DNA of 64,000 nt from Pyrenula massariospora (GCA_021030905.1 JAGFMI010000024.1:558001-622000), one strand, 5' to 3'. Shown: positions 32,840-45,485, counted from the first letter of the stretch. Made by a program: numbers and translations. The notes: generated by a model from the letters alone, not told the origin.

Positions 32840-35331
32840 TTTGAATGTCCTGAGGCGGGCAGAGTAGCGGTGTGGGGGAGCGAGGGGCGGCGGGGAACCG
32901 CGTGGCGGCGGGTTTCAAGAAAGATTTAAAAACAACGAGCGGTGAAGCAAGCAACGGATAGATCAGGACGCATCCATTTAAAGAAAAAATAAGAGACAGC
33001 CGCAAACCCAAGAATACAGCAGGGTGAGGGAGATCCGCTGCAGCGCGGGAGTGAGGACGATGAAACGGGGTGCGGCGGTGGAGTTTATGAAATGGTGAAT
33101 ACGGTACTGGGAGGAAGCATTGGGTGCTTGTACCGTGATCGGGTTCCACGCCCGCGAAAGCCGCGGGACGGTCAATGGCCACAGAGGGAGAGGATGACCA
33201 CTGACGGAAGCAGACGCCTTGCTTCCCATGGGCGGGGGGGCACAGAGCTACGGGCCTTGGTGTCAGCGAGGAGCGGTCGCAGAAGAGGCCTGGTGGTCCT
33301 TTGCGGAGATGGAGCGCATTGGCGATTGGAGGCCTCTTTCGAGGTTGGGCAGACGTGCAGTAGAAGCACGGGGGGTGGGAGGAGGGCGCCTTGGGAGTGG
33401 TTCACTGGCTTCTCGCGGGGCCAGATGCCGGCTGTGTCAGTTGTCGTTGGTGGTTATGCGTTTTGATCGTGCTTTAGGCTGTGGGAGCGAGTCGGTGTGT
33501 GGGAGGCGGTTGTCGTGAGCCAGTGGCAGGCGAGGAGCCGCTTGATGCCAAGGCCTGCCAGCGACTCGCCGGGCGGCGTCGTCGCGAGAGGGAGATCCAG
33601 AGATCCAAAAAAATAAAAAAGTAAAATTCATATCCAACGTCAAGCACTACCATGTTCTGTACCTTGTGTTCCCGACGGCGGTAGACAGGCGAAACAGCGG
33701 TTTCTGTTTGCATGCGCGCGTCCATCGGCAGCGGATATGCGGCCATCACAGAAAACGCGCAGAGCGCAGCCTGGGAGCGAGCGCGTTGGGGCACCGTTTA
33801 CTATCAGCGAGGTGTGCCCTAAACGGCCGGGAGCCCGGTCTCCTGGGGGCCCATGGACGGCTAGGATTGGGGCCCCGCCCTAACAGAGCAGATGATGCAC
33901 CCGCCATCTCTAGTCCTCTCCTATCTCGATCTCGCGATGCAACTGTCTCAGTGTTACTGTGGCTCAACTCGGCCCGCTGCCAGGCTCCTGATAGTGCTTG
34001 TCTGCATTGGTCACACGAACGAACCTGTCTCAACCCAGTGACATCTCCAGTCCTGGGTCACATGGAGATGCCCTTCCTATTATAGTACTGATAAGACATT
34101 ACCACTGCTTTGCTGCAGGCAAGTGTAGATCGTATCTCAGCAGTATCTCTACTTATCAGAAACATCGTCTGCGCAGCCGAGGCAAACCTTCTACCCCTCC
34201 ATGGACCAGCGTCAACTATGGTTATCAATATCGAATGGCCTGGGACCATGGAACGCTCCTACTTTCCGCAATTGCTCTACTTGCTCTCGATCGGCTACTC
34301 TCTTCTCCTTCGCTCGTCGCCCGGACAGTAATTCTCAACCTCAACCCGGACTTTGTGAAACCGCGACAAGATTATCTCACCCGGCGAGGAGCCCGCAGGA
34401 TGAGCGAACGGTCGCACAACGAACCTCAATTTCAGTCTCCTCCATTAGCCAGAAACTGAGTCTCCTCTCGCTCACTCGCCGGCACAGGATCCATGCCTCG
34501 TTGCCGACGTTTGTGGCACAACCAATGTAGGCTTTGTAACCAGCATTGATAGGCTAGGAGCATTGAGAAGGCTCGATAGTCGAAGAGCTGTCTATTGGCG
34601 TATCGTATATGCTTGAAATGGTGCCGGTGGTGGCTGCAGAGTTATTAAGCGTTGTGAAAGGGATGAAAATCAAGGCGCCAATATGGGAATTGTTTCTCAG
34701 CCTCAACTCAATCCCATCCACCCTATGTCCTCATCACGATCTGGGATAGATCTGCGTGTGTGGTTGGAGCCTCAACTTGCGCCTGGTATGTCAGCAGGAA
34801 ATCCATTGTAATACATTTTGCATTTCTGAGGAAATCAAATCAATTGCTAGATCACATTACTCTAGCAGCAATTGGTAGACAGAGAATCACTAGCATTCTT
34901 ACTGCTGCCCAAAGTGAGGCTGTTGGAGAAAAGTGGATAAGTTGGCATCGTGATTGGGTTACGGGCGAAGAGGCCATCCAGTGGCCGCATTCGCGTCCGC
35001 ATTCTGACACAAAGGATCTTTGGAACACTCTCGTGACTTTCTCATATTCTTGGGGCCAAGCTATCCTTAGCCACCTCGTCTTTTGCTTCTATGACATTTG
35101 GAGAGAAGTCTTATTTTCAAACATCGATTGGACATGATCAATGAAGTCATGCTCGCAAATGACGGGAGAGAACAGTGTAACTAATAAGCTTGGGTAACCC
35201 CAAGCTCAAGAGTCACCTCTAAAGAATGAATGAGATGAAAAAGAAACTAGATCATATCCACCGTCTAGATCGTGTATCATGCGATAGGGTATCTTCGAGT
35301 AAACGAACTCCACCAAAGTACTAGGTTTCGT
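32840..35331. other. Long intergenic region upstream of the bZIP gene
   Basis: About 2.5 kb, the longest gene-free interval in the left two-thirds. It is the 5' side of the bZIP gene and the 3' side of the CCCH gene. GC-rich at 33120-33560, with an A-rich tract at about 33605-33625. Several overlapping frames are open but mostly lack an ATG or family features. A long regulated 5' leader for the bZIP gene is possible. Confidence 0.45.
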
Positions 35332-36846
35332 TCAGGAGAATTTAATGTAATCCTGCTGCCCAACATTCTCCCCTGAATCGGTGCCAAAGACCTCTTCAGG
35401 CTCGAATAGATCATCCGAGTCTGCGTCTTCTGAGTCAATCTCGTCATGGGAGTCTTCCTCACTGGATATGTCATCGTCGTCTACGCCTGCTTTCATTAGT
35501 TTTTCTGCTTTGTTAGCTTGGGATTGACGCATCTGGCCGGCGTGATCGACATGTGGCAGTGTACACCCCTTGGCCCTACAGCGTCCCGAGTTGGCGTAGT
35601 CAGGGCACTCGCGCAAGTGACGATTTGGGCAGATCGCCCCTTGCTGGCAATATCCCAATATGGAAAACAACCGACAGATGGGAGCGTTAGTCTGGATGGG
35701 GGAGTGGGCATAGCGGCAGATCTCGTTCGTACATCTCCCACGGAGGAAATGACTGCACACAGGTGTTCTCTCCGGTGACAAGACATGGGAAAGGTCACAG
35801 CCACTACCAGCAGAGCATTCACCGGAGCGAAGGAAATTGGGGCAGACAGCTGTCTTCTCGCCGTCGTGGATGCCTGAGCATCGGTCTCCTTTGGGACAGA
35901 AACCTAAGAGAATAATAGAGTTAGCCGTGAACAGGACTTGTACCAACCTTGTATCACGCGTCTCATCACAGTATCGCGAAGCTACAGCGGCGCAGGGGAA
36001 TGAAAGGTACCAGTCGAGGTGAAGCGTTTGCAGAGCTCCTTCTTTGTCTTCGGTCCAACCCTAAGCTTTTGTCAGACCATTCTTGATCCACGTAGATAGT
36101 CCCAGCCCATCCACGAACCGTCTCTCTATTGCATTCGCGCGGACAAGGTTGCCGTTCTTGGTCCGTCTGAAGTCGACACCGGCTACAGTGTACTCCTTTG
36201 GTGTGGTACTAGGCGGGGTAGTAAGGTCTATCAGTGTAAGCCCCAGCAATAGATCATTAGATTCTGAGATTTTCGGAATACCATTCGGTCGAATAAGTTT
36301 GTTGCAGCTTTTATTAAATGTGAAAGGAACGCCATGAACGTAGATTTGGCGAGCAGCAGGTGAATCTAATGGATTTGCGCTCGAGTTTTGTCGGGTCTGT
36401 ACAAAGTTCTGAACCTGAGCCCTCTCTCTATCTTGAAAGTCCTTAGCCTTGCGCTTTCGTTCTTCGGCTTTCATCTTGTTCTCTTTCTCAAGGGCTGCTG
36501 GCCGGTACCATTTCATTGCATTACCTTCGGTCTTGGTTAGACCATTTGGCGACTCTTGTGTTATTGGACTGTTTGGGTCGATTGCAGCGGTATTGATGCC
36601 ATGGGTGATGAGCGTGCGATTTCGGAATGAACCTCTTGCACGAGCTTGTGGCCTGTGTGAGCCTCGATGGCGATAGCTAGGTGATCGATTGTTCGGGTAG
36701 GGAACACCGTGCTGATTGGGAGCATTTTGAGCTTTGTGACGGTTGATCCGACCTTAAATCGTCAGCTTCTATCTGCAAAAGTGCTTCCGGTGGTCGTTAC
36801 CAGCAAGAGTACTGATTTTAGCGTGAAGATCGTCCTTGTCCGCCAT
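35332..36846 (-). CDS. Five-finger CCCH zinc-finger protein, ZC3H3-like
   Basis: At least four exons. ATG at 36846; exon 1 36846-36801; exon 2 starts at 36752; a central intron that I cannot place exactly lies around 36050-36130 (it must remove an in-frame stop at 36061-36063); the next exon ends at 36011; the last is 35903-35332. Introns 36753-36800 (48 nt) and 35904-36010 (107 nt) are clear. Seen: basic coiled region KAEERKRKAKDF, GVDFRRTKNGNLVR, then five tandem CCCH fingers (x8-x5-x3, x8-x5-x3, x7-x4-x3, x8-x5-x3, x8-x4-x3 spacing) ending in LPHVDHAGQMR, and an acidic Asp/Glu/Ser tail. Finger number and the conserved NGNLVR lead-in match ZC3H3 and its fungal relatives, which couple poly(A)-site processing and mRNA export in the nucleus. 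Confidence 0.82.
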
Positions 36847-37562
36847 TGGAACGGTTGAAGAAATCTTTAATAATGTCTTGCGCTATCCTTGGAAAAGTTG
36901 AATTTGTCTAGATGATCTTGTCCGGCCGTCGTATGCGCCTAGTCTGAACCGGGCGTTGAATGGAGCGTGGCACAAAATCGAAGTGCCGCAACCGACATCA
37001 AAGCCAAGCGCGAGCAGTGGGGACACGCGAAGTTCAAGTCTTGGCAAGGCTAGGCCCCGGGGGAAGGCATCCAATCAGAACATTATCCGCCGAATGAGGA
37101 CCATGGGTGAATGAGGACCACGTTCCCTTCACCATTTCCCACACATGGCACTGAGAGAGTGAGACGGCAGGGGCCGATTGCCTATGATGAATCACATTCT
37201 TTTGTAAACATGGCCTACTGCATGCATGGAATGCGCATCGTCATTGCGATGATGCCATTTCATCTAATGCTAGACGGTGTCTCGTCTTTGTTCCCTGCTG
37301 GCTGCTTGCGTTGTCTTGCAACTGTTAGAGGCCAAGGCAATCTTCTATCAAGATACAAGTTGTCGCATCTTCAGCCGTGAACTCCAAGTAGCCGAAGCGC
37401 CTTCTTCACCAACGGTTCTTCATGTTGACTTAGTTTTCTCTAACCCTATCCTTTGCTCTCTTTCTTCAACACTGACACTTCGTTTTCCCAATTAATCTTC
37501 TGAAATCTTACATAGAGATCGGAAGACGGCTCATTTCTTCACATCTCTGCAACAGTCTCATC
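36847..37562. other. Divergent promoter region, CCCH gene and DUF6604 gene
   Basis: About 715 bp between divergent starts. A plus frame at 37111-37380 lacks any family feature and is not called. Nothing else seen. Confidence 0.45.
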
Positions 37563-39974
37563 ATGGTGGATGGTACGGGTATTGAAGCGGGGGCTTCCCA
37601 CCTACCGCAAGAGTACTTCTCCACATACCTACATTACAAGCAAAGCACAAGGGCAATTGTGAAGTGGTTATTAAAACATGGAGGTCATAAAATCTCTAGA
37701 TCCAGTGCTATAACCATTCGAGATCTAAATCAAATAGCGTGCAGACTACATAGCAAGGCAGTCGTCATGCCTGATATCATGGATTTCCATTTTCGGAATG
37801 CAATTTCCTCTCGACATAAGCTCAGCAAATATTTCAAGTCGCAAGACACCTCAGTTCTGGAAGAAGAGAGCACCGAATCTCATGAGTTTTTTACTCAGAA
37901 GTAAGTATTGGTCACCATGATAGCTCTTTCCACCTTTGACCAGGCTACAGATTATCTGAAATCTACCAAGTACTACGCAAGCACTGTAGAAACACGCAGT
38001 CGTCAGAGCGTCAGTCGATACAGGAGTTGCCTGCGAACGAGTACAACTCTACATCCCCGAATATGTATGATGCATTGAACAATTTCATGGCGAGCGAACC
38101 GAAGCGTAAAGAAGACCATTCATTCCCTGTGTCATATGAAAGCTGCAGCCAGTCGAAGAACCCTTTAACAGGGGAAGACTGCGTACCTAGACTTATTGAC
38201 GATTGCCTTGGCGATGCTTTTGAGCTTCATGGCGAACTACAGGTAATTCCTGACAAAGAAATCAAGAAATCTGCACCTGCCTGCCTCTGCTAACATGGTG
38301 CATTAGGACGTTGCTAGATTACTTGAGGCGACCGCACGCATCTGGGAGCAGTGTGCTCGAAGCGAAATCCCTGTAGTAGTCGGAGCTTTCCTGACCAATG
38401 CTGCGCTTGCTCTGTTTGAAGAGGGGCAGAGGAAGATGACTTTTATCTGTGACGCTTCAGACACAAGCATAATTCTCGAAAAATGTTCTAGGCTTCTTGG
38501 AAGCTTAAATCAAACTAAAGAGTTTGGCTACACGGCTATTTCGGCAGCCACAGAGCAGTTGTCCATTATGACTACACTCTGGGGAACGCTACTACAATTA
38601 AAGGAGGACTTGAAGCAGCCAATGATCAAGGATGCGGGTTCCAATGTCGACCTTTTCCCAAATGTGCAAATCAATAAGATCAGCGAATCGAGCGAACCGA
38701 TCATCCAAGTCCAACCTGAAATTTTAAATAGTATCGTGAACTACATGAGGCATACTCCTTATCCCACCAGTCTTATTCGTGCAGGAACACCCCTTTTTGC
38801 CGACATCGGGCGCTTTCTTAGTCGAGAACGTACCGAGGTCAACGACCTTCGTTGTACTTTTAGCCTCCAGGTCCTTGTGGAGAGCGTAACACGGTACCAA
38901 TTCCAAACGCACGACGAGAAGGCAGGGATTCTGTGTCGTTTATCAGCGCTAAAGTTTGCGCAGGAAGTAAACCACAGCGTAACACCGATCCTAGAAGACT
39001 CTTCGATGCCTTGCCGCTGCACTCGTACCTTGGCCTTCCACCTAGAGCACTTGAAGCATGAGGTTACAACTTTTTTAGGTGAGAAAAACTTTAGTGTCGC
39101 TTTCCAGTCACCATGGGTCTGTGGCGGCCATGTTCTTGAAATGCTTGAAACAAGCTTTTACTACGGATTACGGCTTCTTAGCTACCGAAACTACGTCGGA
39201 TCAGTTCTTCACTCATACAATATCCTAAAAATCGCAGCAGCTTTCGAGGAGGTACCAATTCTCGAAGCGCTATTAGAAGCGTTTGATGGTGTTATCTTTC
39301 CGGCTGGACGGCCGTCTCGAAATTTCTGGGCGTGCTGGATACGATTCACTGGATGTCGGCTAAGCTTCAGCTCTCAAAAAAATGATCATAGAAACGGAAA
39401 TCACCACATGATTGTCCCATCTCATACAGCTAGGGAAGCCGTCGGGTTCGATGGCACGGGTCTTCGTAAAGAAGCAAATGATTCTCGATTTGAGTACAAA
39501 CAAATATCCTTGTTCCACTATATCAAGGAAGCAAATTATATCTTTAACAGCTGCCTCTTCGATCAGACCCACACCGCCAACGGCAGCATCAGGCGTACTC
39601 CAGGTTCTCAGAAGCCGCATCATTCAGAGCCAGAAACCCTGTCCCTTGTCTCGGAGCGACTTCTTCGCTTACAATCTCAAGTTTTAGCCGAGTTCACCGG
39701 TTCATTCCCCGTCGCGAAGGTCAACCTTTTCAAGGTATATCTCGCGTGTGTGAAAATGATCGACATTATTACGCAGGAGCTTCATGCGGAAGACCAGCAT
39801 GACAGATGCATCTGCTTCATTCGAGAACTAGCCTTAGCTGCGGACCACGCGAGGGACCGTGGACGTATGCAGCAGCCGCTAGGAAGGAAAGACATTGTCG
39901 AAGCATTCGCAAAGGCTGTCCATGAGATCCTAAGCGAGAAGGGCTGCGATGACTTCCTTTGGAAAGCTCTATGA
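37563..39974 (+). CDS. DUF6604-domain protein of unknown function
   Basis: Three exons, 37563-37900, 37951-38242 and 38307-39974, 765 residues; introns 50 and 64 nt with canonical donors, TTTGACC and GCTAACA branch points. Seen: an N-terminal DUF6604-type region, LPQEYFSTYLHYKQSTRAIV then KWLLKHGG at about residues 14-45, the opening found in many Pezizomycotina proteins (L-P-x-x-x-x-x-Y-x-x-Y-K-x-x-T). The remainder is helical, with Cys-rich patch MPCRCTRTLAFHLEHLKHEV and no known motif, signal peptide or membrane segment. Such proteins are multicopy and lineage-specific. Function unknown. Junction 1 uses the second of two nearby AGs (37950), because the first would bring a stop in frame. 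Confidence 0.8.
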
Positions 39975-41785
39975 CAGGATCGTGGGAATTGGGATTTGGG
40001 CGCAAGGAATCTCGATGTAATTGCATCTTCGTTTCAGACATCTCAAATACTTCACGACCCACAATCGATCAACGTCGAAGCCGTTCTGTAGACGTTGTAA
40101 ATTTCTACCAATTGAGTCTTAAGGTAGGTCAGCACCAGCTAGCCGAGGCTCTCTCTCCTCGGCCTCGTCCCGCAGCAAGGGTACCGTACATCTCAACAAA
40201 CTCGTACATTTTCCTCCATTCAACGCCTCTAAATTTCAAAATTCCCCGGATTCTACCCCTACACCCTGTACGCGCCAGTCAAAAGATCGCCCTGATCGCC
40301 ATGGATGTACATGACCACACTGATCATTTCATATATTCCATTTGCTTTCCGCCGGAGATGGACCATTAATCATTGGCATCCGAGGAGTCCGCTGGGTGTG
40401 GCACCCGCCCCCATCACGGGCCAGACATGGCGGCGGCCAAGCCAACAACGTCCTCCATGAAACAAGCGTTAGCCGTTAACGAAACGGCCATGCAGTTCGG
40501 CGGTTTCTGATATATTTATCTCTGTTATATGCGGCGTGACCCTGTTCTAGAACCTCCATCTTTGCTCGCACAGAATTGAACCTTCCGCATCTCCGGCTGC
40601 TACTGTCAGACCTTTGATGGAGGGTATAGAGTCCCTCAATTAAGGCTCGGATTCCCGCTTCTTGTTGTTACTGATGTCAATGCTAATTTTTAATGTGCTC
40701 GTCTGAGGTTCAACTCTTACATTCCATCTCAATCGCTGCATGCCGCTTGATGGGGCCGTTCTCACGACGAGCTCGTCCCGCCATGAGGATCTAAGACATG
40801 CCCAACATGCCACTTAGCGAGTCTTTCAGGATCAAAGACGGCCAAGCGAGATGCTCTTGGAACGCAAACGAATAGGAAAGCATACCGATTAACCAGTCAT
40901 CAGTCTATAATTTGTGATTACAAGGTTCGATCGCGTTAAAGCGAGTTCCTGACTTTAGACGATCGTAGCTACCCGCAACGCCTGGGCGGAAGCTATGCTT
41001 TTCCAAGATCTAGTCAAGGAGAAAAGTGGTGATCATAAATGTGATGTCTAGAAGGCGCACGCCACGATCCCGCCGTAGCCCCCGAAGGGAGATCCCTTAC
41101 CCTGTGACAGAGATCATGCTAACTACTTGGGGACTGCAGCGGACGAATCAGCCGCCATACGACCGTCAAATTTTTTTCGAGAGACATCCTTTCATGGCAG
41201 GGGCCTACGGTGTCACCAACATCGACTGTTGTCGGCTCGATCCCGCACTCGAGATTCGAAGAGACCAAGAACTCCTCGGTCTCCCCATCGAACCCCCGTT
41301 GCACAACGTAAGCATGGATATGGCCTGCATAGACGGGGCTACAAGCCTAGACATAGTCACGCTCCGAAGCATCCGAACACAATCATCGTGATCCCTGATT
41401 ACTAGGTCGTGCAGTGGTTCTCGTACAGCACTGGGGCGTGATGCTAACGCCGAGATGGTTGAAGCTATGTTGATATTGAACTCTTCTCCATGCGCGTGCA
41501 TCCTCCTAATCAAAATTGAAGCCTTACCTCGGCATCATGGAACTGGGGCTCTTTCAGAGTCGTCCAGTCCTAATGCGGAATACCGTCTACGCTGATCCAG
41601 AGCTCTTGCTATGGTCCATTTCTTCCAGATATAAGAAGCTGGATAGACCCCATAGGATTTCCTTTGGTCAACGTCCTCGATCGTCACGCTCACTCACTCA
41701 TTCATTGACCCCTCCAATTCACTACATTCCTTTCATCTTCTCTCATCTCGTCAGGCTTCTTTGAACCTTGCATTCTCCGAGATCA
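39975..41785. other. Gene-free interval upstream of cutinase
   Basis: About 1.8 kb. One ATG frame at 41041-41391 (about 116 codons, Arg-rich start) has no recognisable domain and is not called. The right end carries pyrimidine-rich sequence (41680-41760) typical of fungal 5' leaders before the cutinase ATG. Confidence 0.45.
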
Positions 41786-42637
41786 ATGACAATGCTGCCA
41801 CTGCTTGTTCCTACCCTCCTTGCCTTGGCAGCGAACGCTGCACCGATTCCGGATCCCAAACCTCAAATCCCTGGGTTGCCTGGCGGTACCCCTACAACAA
41901 ACCCATTTGGCGGTTTCCCCATCCCCAGCGGTATCAGTGGCGGCTTTCCAGGCCTCCCAAGCTTTCCAAGCTTCCCAGGCTTCCCGGGTTCTGGCGGCGG
42001 CTCCCTGCCCACTGGTTTCCCAGGCTTCCCTGGGTTTCCAGGGTTTCCAGGTTCTGGTGGTGGCTTTGGTGGAGGCGGTAGTAGCACATCGAATGACCTT
42101 GTCGACGGTGCCTGCAAGCAAATCACTTTCATCTTCGCCCGTGGTACCTCCGAGCCTGGGAATATGGGCTCAGTGGTTGGACCGCCTTTCGCCAGTGCCC
42201 TCAAATCTATATTTGGGGATGACAATGTTGCTGTTCAGGGCGTCGACTATGCTGCAGATGCCTCTGGTGTTGTGACCGGAAGCCTCAGCCCGGGTCAAGC
42301 TGAGGGTGCCCAGAAGATGAGCCAGCTCGCACAACAAGCCGCTAGTAGCTGCTCATCGAGCAAGGTCATCCTGTCTGGGTATAGTCAAGGCGCGCAGCAA
42401 GTGCATGGTGCCCTTCAGGATCTCGGAGCCGGAAACAAGGTCGCGGCAGCAGTTACCTTTGGCGACCCGCTTTCGAGTCAGTCTTTCCCGAACATCGATG
42501 CGTCTAAGACCAAGGTCTTCTGTGCCGACGGAGATGCGGTCTGTAACGACTCATTCGTGATCACTCCAGCGCATCTTACTTACGGTAGCGACGCGGGTGA
42601 CGCTGCAAGCTTTGTGAAACAAGCTCTCGGAGCCTGA
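41786..42637 (+). CDS. Secreted cutinase with an FPG-rich N-terminal spacer
   Basis: Single exon, 283 residues. ATG at 41786 gives a signal peptide (MLPLLVPTLLALAANA) with likely cleavage after Ala19. Residues about 29-100 are a Gly/Pro/Phe-rich spacer with GFPG-type repeats (FPGLPSFPSFPGFPG, GFPGFPGFPGFPG) and Gly/Ser hinges. The cutinase domain follows: FIFARGTSEPGNMG with the oxyanion-hole region, catalytic Ser200 in GYSQG, Asp250 in ADGDAVC and His263 in PAHLTYG, plus four Cys in the usual disulfide positions (110, 189, 246, 253). Serine esterase of the alpha/beta-hydrolase fold acting outside the cell on cutin or polyester. Classical cutinases are about 200-230 residues; the extra length is the spacer. 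Confidence 0.95.
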   Translation: MTMLPLLVPTLLALAANAAPIPDPKPQIPGLPGGTPTTNPFGGFPIPSGISGGFPGLPSFPSFPGFPGSGGGSLPTGFPGFPGFPGFPGSGGGFGGGGSSTSNDLVDGACKQITFIFARGTSEPGNMGSVVGPPFASALKSIFGDDNVAVQGVDYAADASGVVTGSLSPGQAEGAQKMSQLAQQAASSCSSSKVILSGYSQGAQQVHGALQDLGAGNKVAAAVTFGDPLSSQSFPNIDASKTKVFCADGDAVCNDSFVITPAHLTYGSDAGDAASFVKQALGA

Positions 42638-43258
42638 AGGAATATATTGCTGGCATGCTGACATGGTGAAGAGAAGGAGAAGATGCAACGATTGACGTCG
42701 AAGAGGAGTAACGCCCACATACCGTTTGCAAAGACAAGCCTAGGTCACGGAGGTACACGGCAGTGTGCTAGTCATTCGGTCTTGGTTGGGGAATCAGTGT
42801 CTTTCTCTTTCGACTTCTCATTGCATTTTTCGGAGTCATCCAGGCAGTCTTCTAGTCTATGGGATTAAGCTTGCAGTCATTTACCAGACCAAAGCTGGCT
42901 TGCATTGGTTCGGACCTTTCCATTCTGTATATAGCTTTCATGTTCCTGGCGGCGCGTTCGCTCATTGCGCCATCGAGAGAGACAATAAAAATGTATCTGC
43001 ATGCAATACAGCTGGCATGTTCAAGAGTAGAATTCGAAATAGCAAACTGTCTGCTGTATGTGACGGTATTGAGGTGGTGTAACAGGGGTGTCGCCACGTG
43101 ACCTGCAAGCGGTTAGGGTTAGCAGGCGCGTTGCGGGGACCAAAACAATGCCAAGACCTCCTGGGGCACAGAACTTCCTGCATCCACAACAACCCCTCTA
43201 ACCATCCACCGACCCTTTTGCATCCACAAAATCAGATCTTGAGCATTGACTTGTCGAA
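42638..43258. other. Cutinase 3' region and alpha-tubulin promoter
   Basis: About 620 bp. Overlapping frames on both strands have no family features. The right end, from about 43160, is C/A-rich as in fungal 5' leaders of highly expressed genes. Confidence 0.45.
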
Positions 43259-44864
43259 ATGCGTGGAGAAGTCTGTCATCTACATATCGGCCAAGCTGGT
43301 ACACAGCTCGGCAACAGCGCCTGGGAATTGTATGCCTCCTTAGCACTCTCGCGATTATAATTGGCGCCTAACCGTGACCTGCAGGTATCTCCTCGAACAT
43401 GGTCTTAAGCAAGACGGTCGACCAGACCCAGATGTGAAGGATGTCGGTGATGCCGGGTCGTTCGAGACCTTCTTTACGGAGACCGGCTCGGGAAAATACG
43501 TTCCTCGCTCGATATTCGTCGACCTTGACCCTTCGGTAGGTCGCGATCGAACAAAAGGCAAACTCATTGCTAATGAATTTTAGCCGATTGACGAAATCCG
43601 AACTGGTCCTTATCGTCAGCTCTTCCATCCAGAGTACCTCATCAGCGGCAAGGAAGACGCTGCTAATAACTGTGCGATCCACCAACTTGAATATTATGAC
43701 CCGACTAATACAAATAGATGCTCGCGGACACTACACAATTGGAAAAGAGATGGTCGACACCGTGATCGACAAGATTCGCCGCGTCGCAGGTTAGTGATGG
43801 CAAGTGGGTTGACGGAAACAGAAATAGTTGACAAGTCGCTAGACAATTGTTCCTCGCTTCAAGGATTTTTGATCTTCCATTCTTTTGGCGGTGGTACCGG
43901 CTCTGGCTTCGGTGCGTTGTTGCTTGAACGTCTTTCCACCGATTACGGCAAAAAATCCAAGCTTGAATTCGCCATATACCCTGCTCCACGTGTCTCCACC
44001 GCCGTCGTCGAGCCCTACAATGCTGTCCTCTCCACGCACAGCACCATTGAGAACTCGGACTGTACATTTTTGGTTGACAACGAGGCTGTCTACGACATCT
44101 GCCGACGGAACCTCGACATTCCCCGCCCTGACTACGAACATCTCAACCGTCTGATCGCTCAGGTCGTCAGTTCAATCACGTCCAGCTTGCGATTCGATGG
44201 TGCCCTCAATGTCGACCTTAACGAGTTCCAGACAAACTTGGTGCCATATCCACGTATCCACTACCCGTTGATCAGCTATGCTCCTGTCATCTCCAGCAAC
44301 AAGTCTTCCCATGAAAGCTTCAAGGTCAACGACCTTACCTTCCAATGTACGTCGAACTTGTGTAAGAACGTTGTCAAACTCTAACACTTCTTAGGCTTTG
44401 AACCGAACAACCAAATGGTGGTATGCGATCCCCGCGCTGGGAAGTATATGGCGGTTGCCCTTCTCTACCGCGGTGACGTCATCCCACGGGATTGTAATGC
44501 TGCTGTGGCGTCCCTCAAGGCGAAGACGTCCTTCAACCTTGTTGAATGGTGCCCAACTGGTTTCAAGATTGGCATCAACTACCAAAAGCCTGTACGTGTC
44601 CCTGGTGGCGAACTTGCTCCTGTCGACCGCTGCGTTAGTATGCTCAGCAATACCACGGCCATTGCCGAGGCATGGTCTAGACTGGACAACAAATTCGATC
44701 TCATGTACAGCAAGCGTGCCTTTGTCCACTGGTATGTCGGTGAGGGCATGGAAGAAGGTGAATTCAGCGAGGCAAGAGAGGACCTTGCGGCTCTCGAAAA
44801 GGACTATGAAGAGGTTGCGTCTGACAGTCTGGATCCCGAAGGCGAAGAAGGTGCAGAGTACTAG
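43259..44864 (+). CDS. tubA: Alpha-tubulin
   Basis: Six exons, 43259-43329, 43385-43535, 43584-43671, 43718-43789, 43843-44346 and 44395-44864, 451 residues, the family's normal length. Five introns of 46-55 nt cluster in the 5' half except the last. Junctions give [44 protein letters not shown] and LTFQC|FEPNN. The third intron has a poor donor (GTGCGA) but a perfect GACTAAT branch. Seen: N-terminus [19 protein letters not shown]-binding GGGTGSG, the GHYTIGKE loop, and catalytic Glu-containing [12 protein letters not shown] region; the C-tail EEGAEY ends in the tyrosine that can be removed and re-added. Strong C3 codon bias fits high expression. Role: microtubule subunit pairing with beta-tubulin. 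The symbol follows aspergillus usage; which paralog this is cannot be proven here. Confidence 0.96.
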
Positions 44865-45485
44865 ACTAGGCTGGATATTTGTGCACAGGCTTCGTAGTGT
44901 TCAAGATTGCTCAAGACATCAAGACCGCAGGGTGAATATTTTCTATCGATGGAAGCTTGGAGCCTGGTGGGGTGGCGTCCTCAGTTGACTTTATGGACTA
45001 TGAGTACCAATGCTGCCTTTTCATCCCGTAGCCTTTAATGAAAATACTATGTCGTAAGAATGGACAACACGTTAGCATCGACTACTTGTTTCGGCGAGAA
45101 ATGGATGGACTTTTGACCGCATTTGATTTTGTGTCACAAGCGGCCAAAACACAGCCTCACAACATAAAGCCTAATCTCGATAAGAATCAAGAGCATATTT
45201 CCTTTCTCAGTCTCTTCCCATAAGATTCTTAATTCAAAGCCTAACAACATCCAAAAGATAGCATGTATAAGTAGAAACAATTTTTGGTTGTTGGCAGTCT
45301 TTCTCCAGCACTTACCGCTATAGATTCCAGAACAAGATGTTTTGATGTCATCCAAGACCGACAACATAGCTCAATGATGACCAACATAAAGTAGCTACCA
45401 CTCTTACAGGAATCCAGGAAACAAATTTCTTGGACAAGTGAATGCACTGTTTTACTTATCTCCCGCAACATTCCACTTGTTCAAA
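44865..45485. other. Alpha-tubulin 3' region and promoter of the metallo-beta-lactamase-fold gene
   Basis: About 620 bp, A/T-rich relative to the flanking coding sequence. No gene supported. Confidence 0.5.

Noticed and set aside
34760-35137. 125-codon plus frame in the bZIP upstream interval
   Set aside because: Begins with GTG, has no internal ATG at a sensible place and no family features.
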